Assembly: GCA_903838565.1 (NCBI GenBank)
Contig: CAILZB010000112.1
Location: 33,098-97,097 of the forward strand
DNA from: an uncultured beta proteobacterium
Lineage (GTDB): Bacteria > Pseudomonadota > Gammaproteobacteria > Burkholderiales > Burkholderiaceae_C
DNA: 64,000 nucleotides
Direction: 5' to 3'
Shown here: piece by piece, positions 25,652 through 34,561 of the stretch
Numbering within the stretch: position 1 is the first letter of the stretch
Layout: every line of letters begins with the position of its first letter
Translations under genes and position numbers: made by a program
Notes under the pieces: generated by a model
The model's input: only the letters and a program-made list of their open reading frames with translations
Told to the model about the DNA's origin: nothing
Databases searched by the model: none

Positions 25652-26218
25652 ATGTTTCATCGATACCGGAATGGGATGGCTGGCGTGTGCCTGGCCTTGT
25701 GCCTGTGCAGCGCCTGGGGCGCTGACGCGGTCAGCACCGCAAAGGCTGCGGTACCACCTGTGGCGGCAGCGAGCGCGCCGCTGGACGCTCGCATCCAGGA
25801 CGTCAAGAGCGAGGTGATCCAGCTCAATCGCGACCTGCTGGTGCTGGAAGAAGAACTGCTGTTCCCGGCGAACACACAGGTGGCGGTGTTCGTCTCGATG
25901 GATGTGGGCAAGATGTTCGAGCTCGATTCGGTGCAGGTCAAGCTGGACGACAAGCTGGTGGCCAGCTACCTCTACACGCCGCTGGAAGTGCAGGCGCTGC
26001 ACCGCGGCGGCGTGCAGCGCGTCTATCTGGGCAACCTGCGCACGGGCACGCACGAGCTGGTGGCCTTGTTCACCGGCAAGGGCCCGCACGAGCGCGACTA
26101 CCAGCGTGGCACGACGCTCAAGTTCGACAAGGACACGCAGGCCAAGTTCATCGAACTGCGCATCCGCGACTCCTCGGCCAAGCTGCAGCCCGAGTTCGAC
26201 GTCAAGCTCTGGCAGTAG
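25652..26218 (+). CDS. Periplasmic protein of the TPR/motor cluster
   Basis: The 188-residue protein has a signal peptide (VCLALCLCSAWGADA) and a short helix (DVKSEVIQLNRDLLVLEEEL). A beta-rich domain follows (TQVAVFVSMDVGKMFELDSV, GGVQRVYLGNLRTGTHELVA). I do not recognise a named family. The order (this gene, two TPR genes, TolQ/TolR-like genes) is the one seen for the periplasmic core of Glt-like machines in other proteobacteria, so a scaffold role is inferred. Confidence 0.6.
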   Translation: MFHRYRNGMAGVCLALCLCSAWGADAVSTAKAAVPPVAAASAPLDARIQDVKSEVIQLNRDLLVLEEELLFPANTQVAVFVSMDVGKMFELDSVQVKLDDKLVASYLYTPLEVQALHRGGVQRVYLGNLRTGTHELVALFTGKGPHERDYQRGTTLKFDKDTQAKFIELRIRDSSAKLQPEFDVKLWQ

Positions 26219-26224
26219 GCGCGC

Positions 26225-28108
26225 ATGATCCTGAACCGATTCGCTCGCGTGAAGTTGCGCCGCTGCGCGCTGGCAGCAGCGGCGGCGTTGGCGCTCGCAG
26301 GCGCAGCCGCGGCCGACGAACCCTTGCGCGAGATCCGGGACCCGCATTACGGCGACACGCTGTTTCACTATTTTCAGGACCACTACTTCACCGCGCTCAC
26401 GACGCTGATGGTGTCGCAGCACTTCGGCCGGGTGGCGCACCATGCGGACGAGGCTGAGGTGCTGCGCGGCGGCCTGCTTTTGTCCTATGGCTTGCAGCGC
26501 GAGGCCGGCGCCATTTTTGAAAAGCTCATCGACCAGGGCGCCTCGGCTGCCGTGCGCGACCGGGCCTGGTATTACCTGGCCAAGATCGCGTACCAGCGCG
26601 GCTACCTGGAGCAGGCGCAGCAGGCGATCGGCCGCATCCAGAACCCTCTGCCCGCTCCACTGCAGGAAGACCGCGTGCTGCTGCAGGCGAATGTGCTGAT
26701 GGCGCGCGCCGATTACGCAGGCGCGACCGCCTTGCTCGAGGGCGTGGACGGCAAGGCGCCGAGTGCGCGCTTTGCACTCTTCAACCTGGGCGTGGCGCTG
26801 ATCAAGGCCGGCGACGCGACGCGTGGCACGGCCGTGCTCAACGCGCTGGGTCAGCAGACAGCGCAAGACGAGGAAATGCGCAGCCTGCGCGACCGCGCCA
26901 ATGTGGCGCTGGGTTTTTCCGCGCTGAACGAAAAGCAGCCGCTGGCGGCGCGCGCCTACCTGCAGCGCGTGCGTCTGCAGGGCCAGCAGGCGAACAAGGC
27001 GCTGCTCGGTCTGGGTTGGTCGAGCGCGGCGTTGCAGGAGCCGCGGCAGGCGCTTGTTCCATGGGGCGAACTGGCGCAGCGCAGCAGCAGCGATTCAGCC
27101 GCACTCGAGGCGCAAATCGCCCTGCCCACTGCCTGGGCCGAGTTGGGCGAGTACGGCCAGGCACTGGAGCGCTACCAAGCGGCCATCAGTTCATTCGAAC
27201 GCGAGAACCTCGCGCTCGACGAGTCGATCACTTCGATCCGCTCCGGCAGCCTGGTGGACAGCCTGATCGAGCACAACCCCGGCGACGAGATGGGCTGGTT
27301 CTGGAGCGTGCGCGAGTTGCCCGCCGTGCCGCACCCCGATCATCTGCTGCAGCTGCTGGCGCAGAACGAATTTCAGGAAGCGCTGAAGAACTACCGCGAC
27401 CTGCGCTATCTCGCGCGCAATCTTGATGCCTGGCGCGAGAAGATCTCGGTCTTCAGCGACATGCTGGCGACCCGGCGAAAGGCCTTTGCCGAGCGCCTGC
27501 CGCGGGTGCAGGCCGAGGTCAAGACCAGCGCGATGGCGGCCCTGCGCCAGCGCCGCGACAGCGTCGCCTCTGAGGTCGCGCGCGGTGCGGGCGCGGGAGA
27601 GCCCGCTGTCTTCGCCGATGCCCGTCAGCTCGATCTGCTGCAGCGCGTGGCGAGCGCCCAGGCCACGGTCGCAGGGTCCGACCCCGAGCTCGAGCCCTAC
27701 CGCGAACGCATACGCCTGGCCGCGGGCGCCCTCAGCTGGCAGCTGGCACAAGACACGCCGCAGCGCATCTGGAATGCACAAAAGGAGTTGCGGGCCGTGG
27801 ACGCGCAGTTGCTCCAGGCACAACAGCGTGACGCCGCCCTGACACTGGCGCAGCGCGACGAGCCCGTGCGTTTCGACGCCTTCGAGCGCCGCATCGCAGC
27901 GCTCGACCCCTTGTTGCAAACCATGGCTTTGAGCGTCGCAGCGCTGACCACGGAACAGCGCACTGCCGTGCAGGAACTGGCCGTGGCCGAGCTGCTGCAG
28001 CAAAAGCAGCGCCTCGCGGCCTACTCGGCACTGGCACGCTTCGCCCTCGCGCAGCTGTACGACCGTGCCAGCGCCCAACCGGAGGCACCGCATGCTGCGA
28101 CGCCCTAG
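26225..28108 (+). CDS. Exported TPR protein
   Basis: The 627-residue protein has a signal peptide (ALAAAAALALAGAAAA) and is then almost all alpha-helical repeats of TPR type, for example GLLLSYGLQREAGAIFEKLI, AWYYLAKIAYQRGYLEQAQQ and LFNLGVALIKAGDATRG. The C-terminal third is a long coiled-coil-like region (LALAQRDEPVRF, ALDPLLQTMALSVAAL). It is probably periplasmic, holding the machine together. It follows the previous gene by six bases, and its last 17 bases overlap the next gene. Confidence 0.8.
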   Translation: MILNRFARVKLRRCALAAAAALALAGAAAADEPLREIRDPHYGDTLFHYFQDHYFTALTTLMVSQHFGRVAHHADEAEVLRGGLLLSYGLQREAGAIFEKLIDQGASAAVRDRAWYYLAKIAYQRGYLEQAQQAIGRIQNPLPAPLQEDRVLLQANVLMARADYAGATALLEGVDGKAPSARFALFNLGVALIKAGDATRGTAVLNALGQQTAQDEEMRSLRDRANVALGFSALNEKQPLAARAYLQRVRLQGQQANKALLGLGWSSAALQEPRQALVPWGELAQRSSSDSAALEAQIALPTAWAELGEYGQALERYQAAISSFERENLALDESITSIRSGSLVDSLIEHNPGDEMGWFWSVRELPAVPHPDHLLQLLAQNEFQEALKNYRDLRYLARNLDAWREKISVFSDMLATRRKAFAERLPRVQAEVKTSAMAALRQRRDSVASEVARGAGAGEPAVFADARQLDLLQRVASAQATVAGSDPELEPYRERIRLAAGALSWQLAQDTPQRIWNAQKELRAVDAQLLQAQQRDAALTLAQRDEPVRFDAFERRIAALDPLLQTMALSVAALTTEQRTAVQELAVAELLQQKQRLAAYSALARFALAQLYDRASAQPEAPHAATP

Positions 28109-31100
28109 CAGCCTGGCCGCGCTGTGCCTGCTCACGGCCTGCGCCAGCCAGCAACAAGGAACGCCCGACAACGAGCCCACGCTGGCCAGCCTGAGCGCGC
28201 GCCCGCTGGCGAGCACCAGCGCGACTCCGGTGCGCGCCGACGAAGCGCAGGCGATCGCGGCCTACACCCGGTTTCTCGAGATCGCGCCGCAGGCGCCACA
28301 GCGCGCGGAAGCGATGCGGCGCATCGGCGACCTCGAGATGGACCTGGCCGACAAGCGCGCAGGCACAGGCGAGGCGCTGCAGGCCGCCGACTACCGCGCC
28401 GCGATCAAGCGCTACCAGGACTTTCTCAAGACCTATCCCACGGATCCGGCCAACGACCGAGTGCTGTATCAGCTGGCACGCGCCCACGATCAGGGCGGCG
28501 AGTTGGAACTGGCACTGCAGACGCTGGACCGGCTGGTGAAGGAGTACCCCGCCACCGCGCTGCGCGACGAGGCGCAGTTTCGCCGCGGCGAGCTGCTGTT
28601 CGCGGCCCGCAACTACCCCGGCGCCGAGAACGCCTATGCCACGGTGCTGGCCTCCGGTGTGGCCGGCCCCTACTACGACCGCGCCCTGTACATGCACGGC
28701 TGGTCGCAGTTCAAACAGGGACGACTCGACGACGCGCTGCATTCCTTCTTCGGTGTGCTGGACCTGAAATTGGGTGGACGCAACAGCGACGCTCCGCTGG
28801 AGAGCCTGACGGGCCTGTCGCGCGCCGAGCGGGAACTGGTCGAGGACACCTTTCGCGTCACCAGTCTGAGCCTGGCCAACCTGCAGGGTGCCGACGCCAT
28901 TGCGGCGTACATCGACTCGCCCGCGCGTCGCGGCTACGAGTTTCGCGTGTACCAGGAACTCGGCGAGCTCTACCTCAAACAGGAACGCGTGAAAGACACG
29001 GCCGACACCTTCGGCCTGTTCGCGCACCGCAACCCGCTGCATGCCCAGGCGCCGATATTGCAAGCCCGTGTGATCAGCATCTACGAACAAAACGGATTCC
29101 CCCAACTGGCGCTTCAAGCCAAGAAGGACTACGTCGCGCACTACGGGGCAGCAGGCGAGTTCCGGCGTGCGAATCCGCAAGGCTGGGAAGCGGCGCAACC
29201 GCTGGTCAAGACTCACCTGGCCGAACTGGCGCGCTACTACCACGCCAGCGCGCAAAAGAGCCGGGCGACAGCCGACTATCAGGAGGCGGTGCACTGGTAT
29301 CGCACTTACCTGGAGGAATTTCCGACGGACCCGCAGGCAGCGCAAAACAACTTCCTGCTGGCCGAACTGCTGTTCGAAGACGCGCGCTATGCAGAGGCCA
29401 CCGTCGAATACGAAAAGACGGCTTACCAGTATCCGGCCCACGAGCGCGGCGCGGACGCCGGCTACGCGGCCCTGCTCAGTCTGGCGCAGCAGCGCAAGCA
29501 GCCCCAGGCCGATGCGGTGGCGCTGCAGCGTGCCGGTGTGGACAGCGCGCTGCGCTTTGCCAGGACCTTCCCCGGTGACGCACGCGTGGCATCGGTGTTG
29601 GCTGACGCCGCCGACACGCTTTATCGCCTGCACGAAAGCGATCAGGCGCTCGCCGTGGCGCAACAGTTGCTGGACCTGCCCTCGCGCGCCACCGACGCCC
29701 AGCGCCGTGTCGCCTGGACTGTGCTCGCGCATGTGGCGTTCGAGCGCGGCGCCTTTGCTCGCGCTGAAGCCGCCTACACCGAGGTGCTGCAACTCACACC
29801 ACCGAACGACGCGGCGCGCAATGAGCTGGTGGAACGCCAGGCGGCGTCGATCTACAAACAGGGCGAGCAGCTCCGCGCCGATGGCAAGCTGCCCGAGGCC
29901 GTGACCACTTTCCAGCGCGTCGCCAGCGTGGCGCCACTCTCTTCGGTGCGGGCCAGCGCACAGTACGACGCGGCCGCCGCGCTGCTGGCGCTCAAGGACT
30001 GGGCGGCTGCGGCACGACAGCTGGAAGATTTCCGCCAGCGCTTTCCCGGCCACGCACTGCAAGCCGAGGTCGGGCCGAAGCTGGCGCTGGCCTACACCGA
30101 GCAGGCGCAATGGGCCAGCGCGGCGGGCGAGTTCGAGCGCATCGCCGCAAGCGCCAAGGACTTGACCCTGGCGCGCGACTCACTCTGGCAGGCGGCCGAG
30201 TTTTATGACAAGGCCGGCTCGCGCGCCGCTGCGCAAAAGTCCTATGAGCGCTACCTGGTGCAAAACCCCAAGCCGCTGACGCCGGCGCTGGAGGCGCGAT
30301 ATCGGCTGGCGCGTATCGCAAAGGACAGCGGCAATGCTGCGCGTGAATTGGCGCTGATGAAGGAGATCTTCAACGCCGACCAGAACGGCGGCGCCGAGCG
30401 CAGCGATCGCAGCCGCTATCTGGGCGCCAATGCCGCACTGGCGTTGGCGGAACCGGTGGCGCAGGCCTACCGCACGATCGCGCTCAAGGAGCCGCTGCAA
30501 AAGCAGCTCAAGCTCAAGAAGGCCAAGATGCAGGAGACGCTCAAGGCCTACGCCGTGGCCAGCGACTATGGCGTGGCCGATGTGGTCACTGCCGCCACCT
30601 TCCAGAGCGCCACGGTGTACCGCGATTTCGGCAAGGCGCTGATGAATTCAGAGCGGCCGAAGAAGCTGAAGAAACTGGAGCTCGAGCAGTACAACGTGAT
30701 GCTCGAAGAGCAAGCCTTTCCGTTCGAGGAAAAGGCCACCGAGCTGCACCAGCTCAACGCCCGTCTCGCCACCCAGGGCATTTACGACGCCTGGGTCAAG
30801 CGCAGTTTCGACGCGCTGCGCGAATTGCTGCCGGTGCGTTATGGCAAGAGCGAGCGCGTCGATGAAAGCAGCCTGACACGCTCCGCGCTTGAGCTGGAAA
30901 AGGCCGCGGAGCAGACGCCGCAACAAGCCGGCGCACTGAACCAGCTGGCGGTGGCCTACCGGCGCAACGGCCAGTTCGCCCAGGCGCGCGCCGCCTATGA
31001 GCGTGCGATGGCGCTGGACCCCAACGATGCCGCGACCTACTTGAATTTCGGCGTCCTGAACGACCTCTATCTGGGCCAGCCCAAGAGCGCGCAGGAGCAA

Positions 31101-31232
31101 TTTGAGCATTACCTGGCATTGACGCCAGCGGGCGACGCCGTGGTGGCCAAATGGGTCGCCGAACTCAAAACGCGCAAGCCCGAAGCCGCCACCGCCGCCG
31201 GCAGCAGCGACAGCGCCAAGGAGAAACCATGA
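28092..31232 (+). CDS. Giant TPR lipoprotein (GltD/AgmU-like candidate)
   Basis: The 1046-residue protein has a lipoprotein signal (LAALCLLTACASQQ). It then consists of about twenty TPR or Sel1-like repeats (AQAIAAYTRFLEIAPQAPQR, VLYQLARAHDQGGELELALQ, AGALNQLAVAYRRNGQFAQA), ending in a canonical TPR pair (AATYLNFGVLNDLY). It is presumably anchored on the periplasmic face of the outer membrane. Long TPR periplasmic proteins next to TolQ/TolR-like genes are a hallmark of the Myxococcus gliding machinery. The ATG at 28092 lies inside the end of the previous gene. Confidence 0.8.
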   Translation: MLRRPSSLAALCLLTACASQQQGTPDNEPTLASLSARPLASTSATPVRADEAQAIAAYTRFLEIAPQAPQRAEAMRRIGDLEMDLADKRAGTGEALQAADYRAAIKRYQDFLKTYPTDPANDRVLYQLARAHDQGGELELALQTLDRLVKEYPATALRDEAQFRRGELLFAARNYPGAENAYATVLASGVAGPYYDRALYMHGWSQFKQGRLDDALHSFFGVLDLKLGGRNSDAPLESLTGLSRAERELVEDTFRVTSLSLANLQGADAIAAYIDSPARRGYEFRVYQELGELYLKQERVKDTADTFGLFAHRNPLHAQAPILQARVISIYEQNGFPQLALQAKKDYVAHYGAAGEFRRANPQGWEAAQPLVKTHLAELARYYHASAQKSRATADYQEAVHWYRTYLEEFPTDPQAAQNNFLLAELLFEDARYAEATVEYEKTAYQYPAHERGADAGYAALLSLAQQRKQPQADAVALQRAGVDSALRFARTFPGDARVASVLADAADTLYRLHESDQALAVAQQLLDLPSRATDAQRRVAWTVLAHVAFERGAFARAEAAYTEVLQLTPPNDAARNELVERQAASIYKQGEQLRADGKLPEAVTTFQRVASVAPLSSVRASAQYDAAAALLALKDWAAAARQLEDFRQRFPGHALQAEVGPKLALAYTEQAQWASAAGEFERIAASAKDLTLARDSLWQAAEFYDKAGSRAAAQKSYERYLVQNPKPLTPALEARYRLARIAKDSGNAARELALMKEIFNADQNGGAERSDRSRYLGANAALALAEPVAQAYRTIALKEPLQKQLKLKKAKMQETLKAYAVASDYGVADVVTAATFQSATVYRDFGKALMNSERPKKLKKLELEQYNVMLEEQAFPFEEKATELHQLNARLATQGIYDAWVKRSFDALRELLPVRYGKSERVDESSLTRSALELEKAAEQTPQQAGALNQLAVAYRRNGQFAQARAAYERAMALDPNDAATYLNFGVLNDLYLGQPKSAQEQFEHYLALTPAGDAVVAKWVAELKTRKPEAATAAGSSDSAKEKP

Positions 31233-31570
31233 CATCTGCACGCCTCATACTGGCGAGCGCCGCCGTTTGCTGTGCCGTGTCGGCACTGGCGCAGGACCGC
31301 GCCGACGTGGACCGCACCCAGATCATCGGCAACCGCGAGCTGCCCAAGGTGCTCTACATCGTGCCCTGGAAGAAACCCTTGCCAGGCGACCTCGCGGGTC
31401 GTCCGCTGATCAGCGTGCTCGACGAGGCACTGGCGCCGGTCGACCGCGACGTATTCCGCCGCCAATTGCAGTACGCAGCGCTCGCCAAGTCCTCATCGAC
31501 AAGCACGTCTGCCTTGCCACCCTCGCCGGTCGTTTCGCCTGCGCCGACTGCGCCGCCGGCAGCCAAGTAG
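31229..31570 (+). CDS. Small exported protein with Pro-rich tail
   Basis: The 113-residue protein starts with a signal peptide (LILASAAVCCAVSALA). A conserved-looking core (QIIGNRELPKVLYIVPWKKP) is followed by a Ser/Ala/Pro-rich C-terminus. The start ATG overlaps the stop of the TPR lipoprotein (ATGA). The gene is clearly part of the same transcript. The function is unknown; it probably helps assemble the periplasmic segment. Confidence 0.65.
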   Translation: MTSARLILASAAVCCAVSALAQDRADVDRTQIIGNRELPKVLYIVPWKKPLPGDLAGRPLISVLDEALAPVDRDVFRRQLQYAALAKSSSTSTSALPPSPVVSPAPTAPPAAK

Positions 31571-31612
31571 TTATTTCAACCCACCCAGCTTTTATTACCG
31601 GAGACACCCAGC

Positions 31613-32278
31613 ATGAACACCCTCAACACAGCCATCAAGTTCTTCCAGGATTGCGGTTTCTTCATCTACCCCAGTCTGCTCATCATGGCGCTGGGCGTGA
31701 CAATCGCGATCGAGCGTTTCATCTTCCTCACCAAGGCGCGCACGCAAAACCGCACGATCTGGACCAAGGTGCTGCCAATGCTGCAAAAGGGCCAGTTCAA
31801 GGAGGTGCAGGGCATCACGTCAGCGTCGGACGCGGCGATCGGCAAGATCGTCAACAACGGTCTGCTGCGCATGCAAAGCCCCGGGCGCCGCGAGGACTAC
31901 GACGCCGCCATGGAAGAGGGCATGATGGAGATCGTGCCGCGCCTGGAGAAGCGCACGCACTACATCGCCACCTTCGCCAACGTGATCACCCTGGTGGGTC
32001 TGCTGGGCACCATCATCGGCCTGATCAAGGGCTTCACCGCGGTGTCGCAGGTCAACCCCGCGGAGAAGGCCGAGATGCTCTCCGCCAGTATTTCCATCGC
32101 CATGAACAACACCGCGTTCGCGCTCATGGTGGCGATTCCGTTCCTGCTGATCCATTCCTTCCTTCAAGCCATGACGGCCGAGATCGTGGACGGACTGGAA
32201 GCCGCGAAGATCAGTTTCCTGAACCTGGTGCAGCGCCTGCGCAGCGAGCAGGCCAACGCCTCCGGAACCGGACACTGA
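31613..32278 (+). CDS. TolQ/ExbB/MotA-type proton channel protein
   Basis: The 221-residue membrane protein has three helices: IYPSLLIMALGVTIAIERFI near the N-terminus, then ANVITLVGLLGTIIGLIKGF and ALMVAIPFLLIHSFLQAM. The family residues GLLGTIIG are intact. ExbB-type proteins form pentamers that surround ExbD-type helices and use proton flow to drive movement. The partners are the two following genes. It is closest in context to AglR of Myxococcus. Confidence 0.93.
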   Translation: MNTLNTAIKFFQDCGFFIYPSLLIMALGVTIAIERFIFLTKARTQNRTIWTKVLPMLQKGQFKEVQGITSASDAAIGKIVNNGLLRMQSPGRREDYDAAMEEGMMEIVPRLEKRTHYIATFANVITLVGLLGTIIGLIKGFTAVSQVNPAEKAEMLSASISIAMNNTAFALMVAIPFLLIHSFLQAMTAEIVDGLEAAKISFLNLVQRLRSEQANASGTGH

Positions 32279-32287
32279 GGCTTCATC

Positions 32288-32794
32288 ATGCGCGTCCGAC
32301 GTCTTCGCAAAGAGGCGGCCCACCTCGAGATCACCGCCTTCATCAACCTGATCGTGGTGCTGGTGCCATTCCTGCTGTCGACCGCCGTGTTCACGCGGCT
32401 GGCGGTGATCGACCTGACGCTGCCGGCGCAGTCGTCCGAAAAGATTGAAAAACTCAGCGGCGCGAATCTGCAACTGGAAGTGGTCGTGCGGCAGGAGGCG
32501 CTGGAGGTCAGCGACCGCATCGGCGGTCTGATCGAGCGCATTCCCGCCACCGCCACCGGTCCGGACGTGCGCGCGCTGCACGCGCTGATCGAGCAGATCA
32601 AGACCAAGTTTCCGGACAAGCTCGACGCCACCGTGCTGGCCGAACCCAACACCCCGTACGACACGCTGGTGCAGGTGATGGACGCGATCCGCGCTGGCCA
32701 CATGGCACAGGGCGCGACCGTGGTGCGCTCCGAGCTGTTCCCCAACATTTCGATTGGCGACGCGCCGCTGCGCGCTCCCAAACCCGCGCCATGA
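32288..32794 (+). CDS. ExbD/TolR-like protein 1, membrane aspartate replaced by asparagine
   Basis: The 168-residue protein has one N-terminal membrane helix (AFINLIVVLVPFLLSTAVFT) and a periplasmic C-terminal domain. In ExbD, TolR and MotB the helix carries a protonated Asp (IDVFTILIFF in the next gene). Here the equivalent residue is Asn20 in FINLIVV. The C-terminal half follows the ExbD/TolR fold. It is translated 9 bases after the channel gene and overlaps the next start by four bases. Confidence 0.85.
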   Translation: MRVRRLRKEAAHLEITAFINLIVVLVPFLLSTAVFTRLAVIDLTLPAQSSEKIEKLSGANLQLEVVVRQEALEVSDRIGGLIERIPATATGPDVRALHALIEQIKTKFPDKLDATVLAEPNTPYDTLVQVMDAIRAGHMAQGATVVRSELFPNISIGDAPLRAPKPAP

Positions 32795-33285
32795 AACTCA
32801 CGCCATTGCAAAAACGCGCCGAGCGCCGCAGCCGCAACCAGACCATGGTGGACATGAACCTGGTGTCGCTGATCGACGTGTTCACGATCCTGATCTTCTT
32901 CCTGCTCTCCAACTCCGGCGGCGTCGAAACGCTGCCCAGCCCGAAATCCGTGCGGCTGCCCGAGTCGGTGGCGCAGACCAGCCCGCGCGACACCGTGGTC
33001 GTGGTCGTGAGCGCACAGGAGATCTCCGTGGACGGGCGCCGCGTGGCGCTGGTGGCCGACGTGCTCGCCGCCGACAGCGACCTGATCGCGCCGCTCAAGG
33101 ACGAGCTCGATCTGCTCGCCAGCCGCCAGGTGCTGCGCAAGGAAAACGAGGCCCAGAGCAAGCGCCTCACCATCATGGGCGACAAGGACATTCCCTACCG
33201 CCTGCTGCGCAAGATCATGGTCACCAGCGCCCGCGCCAACTTCAGCGACGTGTCGTTCGCCGTGCGCCAGAGGTTTGAGTCATGA
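32791..33285 (+). CDS. ExbD/TolR-like protein 2, membrane aspartate present
   Basis: The 164-residue protein has a single helix, LVSLIDVFTILIFFLLSNSG, in which Asp29 sits at the proton-binding position. A periplasmic TolR-like domain follows (ERLTIMGDKDIPYRLLRKI-type segment KRLTIMGDKDIPYRLL). It is translationally coupled to the genes on both sides by ATGA overlaps. It is expected to be the active proton-motive element of the motor. Confidence 0.9.
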   Translation: MKLTPLQKRAERRSRNQTMVDMNLVSLIDVFTILIFFLLSNSGGVETLPSPKSVRLPESVAQTSPRDTVVVVVSAQEISVDGRRVALVADVLAADSDLIAPLKDELDLLASRQVLRKENEAQSKRLTIMGDKDIPYRLLRKIMVTSARANFSDVSFAVRQRFES

Positions 33286-34355
33286 GCAGTATTGCCATGG
33301 TCTCGTTTCGTGCGCCGTTGCTGCCGTGGACGGTTTCACCCGACGACGAGCTGCGCTTCCGGCGCATTTCGCAGCGGGTGCTGATCACCTGCGCGCTGCT
33401 GTTCATCGCCCTGCCCTGGCTGCCGGTGACGCCGCCGGACCGCTCGCAACCGCAGGAATTGCCCGAGCGCCTGGCCAAGCTGGTGCTGGAACGAGAGCCG
33501 GTTCCTCCGCCCGTCAAGCCGGTCGAACCGGTGAAGCCGGCGAGCGACGACGCCACGAAGAAAGGGCCCACCAAAGTCGCCAAGGACAAGGAAGTGCCGA
33601 TACCCGAAGCGCGGCAACCGGTGCCAAACAAGCCGCCAGGCGAGGTGGCAGCGGCACGGCGTAAAGTCGCCGGCGTGGGCCTGCTCGCGATGAAGGATGA
33701 CCTGGCCGAACTGCACGGCGCACCTGTCGCGGTGCAGCTCAAGCAGGACATCAAACAGGGTCCGGGCGTAGGCACGGGGGTTGGCGTGGGCGTGGGTGCG
33801 GGCACCGACCCCGGCGTGCCGACGCGCGCCCTGATCACCTCCAACGCCACCGGCGGCAGCGGCGGCATCAACACCGCCGGCTTCAGCCGCAACACCGGCG
33901 GCGGCGGCCTGGCCGGGCGCTCCACCACGCTGGTCGAAGGCGTGATCGGAGGCGGTGGTGGTGGTGGTGCAGGCGGCGGCGGAGCGCGCGGCCGGGGTGA
34001 CGGCACCGGCAGCGGCATCGCCGGCGGCGCGGGCGGCACGGTGAAGCGCAGCGGCACGGGCAAGGCCTCGCGCTCGATCGAAGACATCAAGCTGGTGTTC
34101 GAGCGCAACAAGGGCGCGATCTACGCCATCTACAACCGCGCGCTGCGCGAGGAGCCGGGCCTGCAGGGCAAGGTCGTGCTCAAACTCACGATTGCGCCGT
34201 CCGGCGCGGTGGTCGACTGCCGCATCGAGGCCAGCGAACTGCACACACCCGAACTCGAAGCCAAACTGCTGGCGCGCATCCGGCAGTTCGACTTCGGCGC
34301 CAAGGACGTGGAGCAGATGATCGTGACCTGGCCCGTGGACTTCCTGCCATCGTAG
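33282..34355 (+). CDS. AgmX/PglI C-terminal domain protein (TonB-like energy transducer)
   Basis: The 357-residue protein has a cytoplasmic N-terminus and one membrane helix (VLITCALLFIALPWLPV). A Pro/Lys-rich stretch (EPVPPPVKPVEPVKPASDD) and a low-complexity Gly-rich region follow. The C-terminal globular AgmX/PglI domain reads RSIEDIKLVFERNKGAIYAI and then GLQGKVVLKLTIAPSGAVVD. The layout is that of TonB and of GltG/GltJ/AgmX of Myxococcus: it spans the periplasm and transmits force from the proton channel to outer-membrane partners. It is the last gene of the cluster. Confidence 0.88.
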   Translation: MSSIAMVSFRAPLLPWTVSPDDELRFRRISQRVLITCALLFIALPWLPVTPPDRSQPQELPERLAKLVLEREPVPPPVKPVEPVKPASDDATKKGPTKVAKDKEVPIPEARQPVPNKPPGEVAAARRKVAGVGLLAMKDDLAELHGAPVAVQLKQDIKQGPGVGTGVGVGVGAGTDPGVPTRALITSNATGGSGGINTAGFSRNTGGGGLAGRSTTLVEGVIGGGGGGGAGGGGARGRGDGTGSGIAGGAGGTVKRSGTGKASRSIEDIKLVFERNKGAIYAIYNRALREEPGLQGKVVLKLTIAPSGAVVDCRIEASELHTPELEAKLLARIRQFDFGAKDVEQMIVTWPVDFLPS

Positions 34356-34423
34356 ACCCGTGCGCCGGTTTGACAGCACCAGCGGCATCGCGGCGACAGG
34401 CCGCGGCGCTCAGGCGGTTGCAT

Positions 34424-34561
34424 GGCGGTGACGTCTTGTCCACGAACCCGTTCCGGGTCCGTCTGTCCGAACATATGGATCAGAAAATCACGTGCGGCCA
34501 AGGCCCGAGCTGAATCCTCTCGGGCCTGAAGCCCCAGCACGAAAGCGACGGCGGCAGTCAT
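34424..34561 (-). pseudogene. Fragment of a third Ser/Thr kinase gene (TM-linker region)
   Basis: The reverse strand encodes VAFVLGLQAREDSARALAAR and continues DFLIHMFGQTDPERVRGQDV. This is the segment that follows the membrane helix in kinases with C-terminal TPRs; in the two intact kinases here it reads VESFLQGIFSANSS and LGQFMAKVFTLADPS. Similarity stops after residue 46 of the short reading frame, and the upstream side has no kinase domain. I read it as a decayed fragment from the same kinase family. Confidence 0.45.

Noticed and set aside
27732..30110. Long minus-strand frame opposite the TPR genes
   Set aside because: Antisense shadow of two well-supported TPR genes.
33940..33985. GGTGGTGGT tandem repeat
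   Set aside because: It lies inside the AgmX-like gene and encodes its Gly-rich linker; it is not a separate repeat element.
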